Positions 7,571 to 10,778 of a stretch of 10,778 bases of DNA are shown one piece after another. The position numbers were made by a program, and so were the translations under genes. The stretch's first letter is position 1, and every line of letters starts with the position of its first letter. The notes below the pieces were generated by a model, which was not told the DNA's origin, ran no database searches, and saw only the letters and a program-made list of their open reading frames with translations. Origin of the DNA: Ophioceras dolichostomum (Eukaryota; Ascomycota; Sordariomycetes; Magnaporthales; Ophioceraceae); contig PYST01000637.1 of assembly GCA_003049485.1 (NCBI GenBank), positions 1 through 10,778 of the forward strand. The letters run 5' to 3'.

Positions 7571-7655
7571 GACTTTATTGTCTCGACGGCTTCTGTGTCT
7601 CGCTGACTTCATTGTCTTGCAGACTTCATTGTTTCGCAGACTGGAGTGTCTCGTG
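7571..7655. repeat. 17-bp minisatellite, five units
   Basis: Five consecutive 17-bp units start at 7571, 7588, 7605, 7622 and 7639, with a consensus close to GACTTCATTGTCTCGCA. Units 3 and 4 differ at two positions; the outer units are more diverged, as expected of an array that grew from the middle. The preceding 17 bases may be a sixth, highly decayed unit. Seventeen is not a multiple of three and no frame is maintained. Confidence 0.85.
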
Positions 7656-7980
7656 TGATACGGGTCTGAAAACCTGTGTGTTAGGCCTTTTTTTTTTAGC
7701 ACACCACCGGCGGAAGGAGGTGCGGCTGTATGTGCCGTCAGGGCTTTCGCCAGCCTTTGAATTATTTTGCATGCTTTCTCCTGCGTTCCGCAGGCCCTGG
7801 CCCGTGGTCCTTCGGTGAGTTGCCAGCTCCTTTTACAGCCACTCTACCCTATGTCAACTCTCAGGACTCTCGCTATAGTAATATGCCGTCACCGACTCTT
7901 CTCCACAGACATGCATCCAGCTCCAGCACGTTCCAGCGTGCCTTCCTTCGCGAAGGACGCGCCATCAGCGTGGCAGATTC
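7656..7980. other. Stretch without a recognisable gene
   Basis: No gene is supported. It holds a run of nine T residues at 7688-7696 and the second copy of a 16-bp word (CATGCTTTCTCCTGCG, near 7768) also found near 3622. Plus-strand frames are open for 60-97 codons but show no recognisable motif. Confidence 0.45.
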
Positions 7981-7989
7981 TACGCAGGG

Positions 7990-8205
7990 GTTACGGGTCG
8001 ACAGGCATACTACAACGATGTGAAGACAAGCCAGTCCGTGCTCTGATTTGAGAACTTCGGGCTGCCCATCGGCCTGGCAGAAGACCACGAGGCTCGCCTC
8101 CGCGTGGAATATGTCGGCGACAGGTTCACGAGGGTCATCGGGTACAGCCGCCAGCAGCTCTCGGAAGACCCCGTCAATTGTCCAGACGTGTTCCGCGTTC
8201 CGCGT
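7990..8205 (+). pseudogene. Possible PAS-domain remnant
   Basis: One plus-strand frame reads VTGRQAYYNDVKTSQSVL, a stop near 8046, then FENFGLPIGLAEDHEARL, RVEYVGDRFTRVIGYSRQQL and SEDPVNCPDVFR. The last part resembles the core of a PAS sensory domain (a V-x-x-F-x-x-x-x-GYS-x-x-(E/Q)L pattern), which often precedes histidine kinase modules. The similarity is short and I rate it weak. The internal stop and loss of frame after about 8205 indicate a relic. Confidence 0.35.
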
Positions 8206-8479
8206 TGCCCTGCTCACGGCAGGGCTATCAAACTATGGCGCGCAATCCTCAGCGTGGCCTGACATCCTCATCCGCGAGCTCGAGCTCGATGAGGAGGTGG
8301 GACCCTCTAGCGACAGCCATGATGGACCAGGTGAGTTCAGCAATGATGGGGGGTTGACCCAGTGCATAGGGACCATCGAGTACCGGGTCGTCCTCGGACA
8401 AAGTCGTTCTGCCGTAGTCTAAGGACGAGTGATGACGAATATCCGTCTGCCCATCTCGAATGCCATCAAGCTCGAAGCC

Positions 8480-8770
8480 TTGTAGTAGATTCGATTGACC
8501 CCGGATGTAAGTCGTCTTCGGTTTCGATCGTTCCGGTCATCGCCAATGCCATTCTAAACGAACACACCAAGTCACAGCTGCTCGCCTCTGCTGCACAGCG
8601 CGATGATGGCGTGGCACGCATCTCAAGGCCGCAGTCTCCCCCGCCCTTAGCCCGGAGAGGGCCATTGCTGACAGATCCTCGCCGGAATGGGCGAAATATA
8701 CGAGGCAAGTCTCTACATGCTCAGTTTGACGGGGCAGCCTCGGCATACCCTCTTTCCGTTGAGTGAGCAG
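8480..8770 (+). pseudogene. Unrecognised coding-like remnant
   Basis: A plus-strand frame stays open with protein-like segments such as SSVSIVPVIANAILNEHTKS and QLLASAAQRDDGVARIS, ending at a stop at 8764-8766. No family is recognised. It lies directly upstream of the duplicated segment and on the same strand, so it may belong to the same decayed gene. Confidence 0.3.
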
Positions 8771-8773
8771 GAC

Positions 8774-9113
8774 CTGGATCCCCGCCTGATGCAGAAGACA
8801 AGCGCGTTGTGCAGCTCAGCGGGCTCGTTCGGCAAGGTGACGGTCGATGCCCTCCGACCACGCCCACTGATCCGGCGCCAGAGCCTCTGGACTGACTGGA
8901 ATGACTTCTTCCAGCTCAAGGATGCAACTATGAAAAGCATCTCGCCGCCAGGGTACGCAGAGGATATGCCAAATGGGGACGCCAGATGGATCCCCATTCC
9001 ACCAAAACGGAAGAAGACAAGCGCGTTGCGCAGCTCAGGGAGCTCAAAGATGTAACTATGAAAAGCATCTCGCCGCCAGGATATGCAGAGGATGTGCCAA
9101 ATGGGGACGCCAG
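8774..9113 (+). repeat. Imperfect tandem repeat of a coding-like segment
   Basis: A 73-bp block at 8913-8985 recurs at 9041-9113 (offset 128 bp) with five differences, all transitions. A second block, TGGATCCCC plus AGAAGACAAGCGCGTTG, occurs at about 8776-8820 and again at about 8988-9040 (offset about 212-219 bp, with a small indel). The 73-bp block encodes LKDATMKSISPPGYAEDMP in copy 1 and a near-identical peptide in copy 2, but the two lie in different frames because 128 is not a multiple of three. The parent family is not recognised. Confidence 0.75.
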
Positions 9114-10137
9114 CTAGCTCTCCCTCAGTAATGGCTTCGTCGGCACTGTCATCATCAGCTCCGCAGTGGCAGATCCCCTCGTCATAAAACATTCGACATG
9201 CAAGTTGCCGAAGATAGCCCAGCGACGAAAACTTGAGGACTCGGCTAGGTCGGTGTGAAAGATGATGGATGATATCGAGAAGTATGTTATTTGCATTCTT
9301 TTTCCTATCCTGTTCCTAAATCCTACTATTTTAACTCGACAAGCTAGCTGGCCAGAGGTAGCTAACCCGCCGATGAGATTCTATGCCCCGGACAGAAAGC
9401 CACCAAGCGAGATACCCATAATACTGAGAAGAAACAAACCACCATAAGTCGTTATCATCAGACCCATGCCAGCAGCCCCTGTCGACGCCGAGGGTACCCT
9501 TTCCGGAACGGCCAGCCAGCCGGCCAATCCGACCAGTCGGTCCGTTCCAACTACCAACACCGGAGAGGGGGAGCAGCGAGTCGATACAGAAATGCCGATC
9601 AAGTCATGATCTCTGAGCAAATTTTGATAAAGAGACGACATGCGGGACAAGAAGCAGCAGCCAAAGAGCCTTCGCGAGGATCACGCCATCGGCGCGCCGG
9701 CCAGCCATGGACGAGCGCTAGCGACCGACTGTCCCGACCGAGAAACAACCTGAGACCAGAGGTGACAAAGGAGAAGAGAAACCACTTAAGAGAAAGCGTC
9801 GGTGGAAAGGTTCCGCGACAGCACAACCATATGCACCGACCAACACCAGCCAGCAAAGGAATATTGAGGGGAGATGATTGATATCGGGAGTCCGCCGATC
9901 GACGACCCAAGCAGAGGAAAAGAGAGCGACGGCGGCGGCGGCGCACCCTGCCGTTGCATGCCACGACCGACACGAGCAAGCAGATACCCAACTTGGCCAT
10001 GCTTGCCCACGGAACGAACGCCATGCCCGCCAAACTTGTACAGACGATGATATAGCACGAGGCAGGCAACACAACAGACGCGACTCGAGAAGAAAGCAGA
10101 GCGAGCGAGATCAAATCGAGCAGAGGAGCGAGAGAGA
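9114..10137. other. Gene-free stretch
   Basis: No gene is supported. A minus-strand frame of up to 89 codons at 9381-9650 ends in a hydrophobic stretch (GMGLMITTYGGLFLLSIMGI) that could be a membrane segment, and another of 171 codons at 9599-10114 is also hydrophobic. Neither has clear splice signals or a recognisable family. Confidence 0.4.
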
Positions 10138-10157
10138 GGGGGAGGGGGAGGGGTGGG
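10138..10157 (+). other. G-quadruplex motif
   Basis: Four G runs of 5, 5, 4 and 3 bases are separated by single A, A and T loops. Such one-base loops favour very stable G-quadruplexes. It lies in a longer GA-rich tract about 230 bp upstream of the TATA box at 10384. Confidence 0.7.
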
Positions 10158-10383
10158 CGGCGGAGATAAGAATGATTAGGTATGCATTATTCAACGGGCC
10201 GGACGCCTTCTCCCTGCCTGCCTGCCTTGACTCCTTTCCCTTTCCCTTCCGCCAGCCATTCCCTCGTTTCCTCCCCGCCAGCGCCGACCCTCCTCCTCCC
10301 ATGACAGGAAGACGACGTGTGGCTGACAGAGGAACGAGGAGGGAGGGATGGGAGGCCAGCAGCGTGGTAGTAGTAATAGGTAG

Positions 10384-10391
10384 TATATATA
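10384..10391. promoter_or_regulatory. TATA-box-like site
   Basis: TATATATA is followed on the plus strand by a CT-rich run (CACCTCTCTCTCGG, 10407-10420), the arrangement seen at many fungal core promoters. The TATA sequence is symmetric, so orientation rests only on the CT run. It could serve a plus-strand gene beginning near or beyond the window end. Confidence 0.3.
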
Positions 10392-10712
10392 GATAACGAC
10401 CGGTGCACCTCTCTCTCGGGTTGCTTTTCGGACCGGACCCGGAGCCCTCCCGGGGCGCCGATAGACCGAGCGCGAACTGTTGGGTTTCCCCCCGAGTCTC
10501 GACGGTGCGAAATGGGTTTTCGGACGGATAGTAATAAGAGAGAAAAATGGCACAAAAAACCCCAACCTAACTTGCTTTTCCAGAGGAGACAACGGAGAAA
10601 GAAAAAAAAGAAGGAAGCCAAGCTGTGCGCCTTAATGGAAGAGCAAAAAACACCAAGACTGGAAAAGTAGGTAATAGGAAGGTAGCGCGAGCTAACATCG
10701 TGTACTTGTAGC

Positions 10713-10778
10713 ATGGCAGGTCAGAAAAAGACTCGAGACAGAAAAAGGAGGAAACTCCCTGAAAGTGCCAAATTTGTG
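10713..10778 (+). CDS. Open frame running off the window end, very basic N terminus
   Basis: An ATG at 10713 opens 22 codons to the window edge, reading MAGQKKTRDRKRRKLPES and onward with no stop. The peptide is strongly basic, which would suit a nuclear or nucleic-acid-binding protein, but purine-rich DNA gives such peptides by chance. It lies about 320 bases after the TATA-like site. Without the next stretch it cannot be confirmed. Confidence 0.2.
   Translation, partial: MAGQKKTRDRKRRKLPESAKFV

Noticed and set aside
9381..9650. Minus-strand frame with a hydrophobic end, possible membrane peptide
   Set aside because: The first ATG is a few codons inside, no family is recognised, and one hydrophobic stretch is weak evidence. 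It may deserve a transcript check.
9599..10114. 171-codon hydrophobic minus-strand frame
   Set aside because: It is opposite purine-rich DNA, which gives Ser/Leu/Val/Phe-rich peptides on the complement, and shows no domain.
10187..10714. 175-codon minus-strand frame, the longest in the window
   Set aside because: Composition follows polypyrimidine and poly-purine tracts (runs of Phe and Arg/Gly), with no domain or promoter in the right place.
1..10778. Transposase, reverse transcriptase, Starship captain or Helitron helicase
   Set aside because: I looked for their motifs because of the mosaic of gene pieces and saw none; no LTRs or long terminal inverted repeats were found by eye.
1..10778. 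CRISPR array, operon or bacterial-type genes
   Set aside because: Introns, tRNA type and TATA/CT promoters point to a fungus. The 17-bp repeat units are adjacent with no spacers.

Overview
The window looks like nuclear DNA of a filamentous ascomycete (Pezizomycotina). The evidence is short spliceosomal introns with GTRRGT-type donors and TACTAAY branch sites, a eukaryotic-type tRNA-Cys with a Pol III T-run terminator and no encoded CCA, and GC-rich third positions in recognisable coding stretches. It is gene-poor: I can defend only one intact protein gene and one tRNA in 10.8 kb. This is inference from sequence; no database search was possible.

Layout. Positions 1-811 hold simple repeats and no gene. 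tRNA-Cys(GCA) lies on the minus strand at 826-897. A two-exon minus-strand gene at 1403-1792 encodes a 95-residue secreted, acidic, six-cysteine protein; its own TATA box and CT/GA-rich leader lie at 1793-1963. Positions 1964-3740 show nothing I can name.

From about 3.74 to 5.9 kb the minus strand carries a chain of broken coding pieces. They include two separate pieces resembling histidine-kinase ATPase domains and, between them and other unrecognised pieces, an exon-like fragment of the DNA-repair ATPase SMC6. Several pieces keep intron signals, so they appear to be genomic rather than reverse-transcribed copies. They are out of the order an intact gene would have, and are broken by frameshifts and by tandem duplications of 13, 23 and 26 bp, lengths that are not multiples of three.

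Positions 5.9-7.55 kb are gene-free and contain a tRNA-like hairpin. A 17-bp minisatellite (five units) lies at 7571-7655. The plus strand from about 7.98 to 9.11 kb again reads like decayed coding sequence: a weak PAS-domain-like stretch, then imperfect tandem repeats offset by 128 and about 215 bp. Positions 9.1-10.7 kb are gene-free apart from a G-quadruplex motif and a TATA box. An open frame starting at 10713 runs off the end.

Overall this looks like an accessory, rearranged interval in which gene pieces are accumulating and decaying beside a tRNA gene and a small secreted protein gene. No operon-like or pathway relation joins the features.
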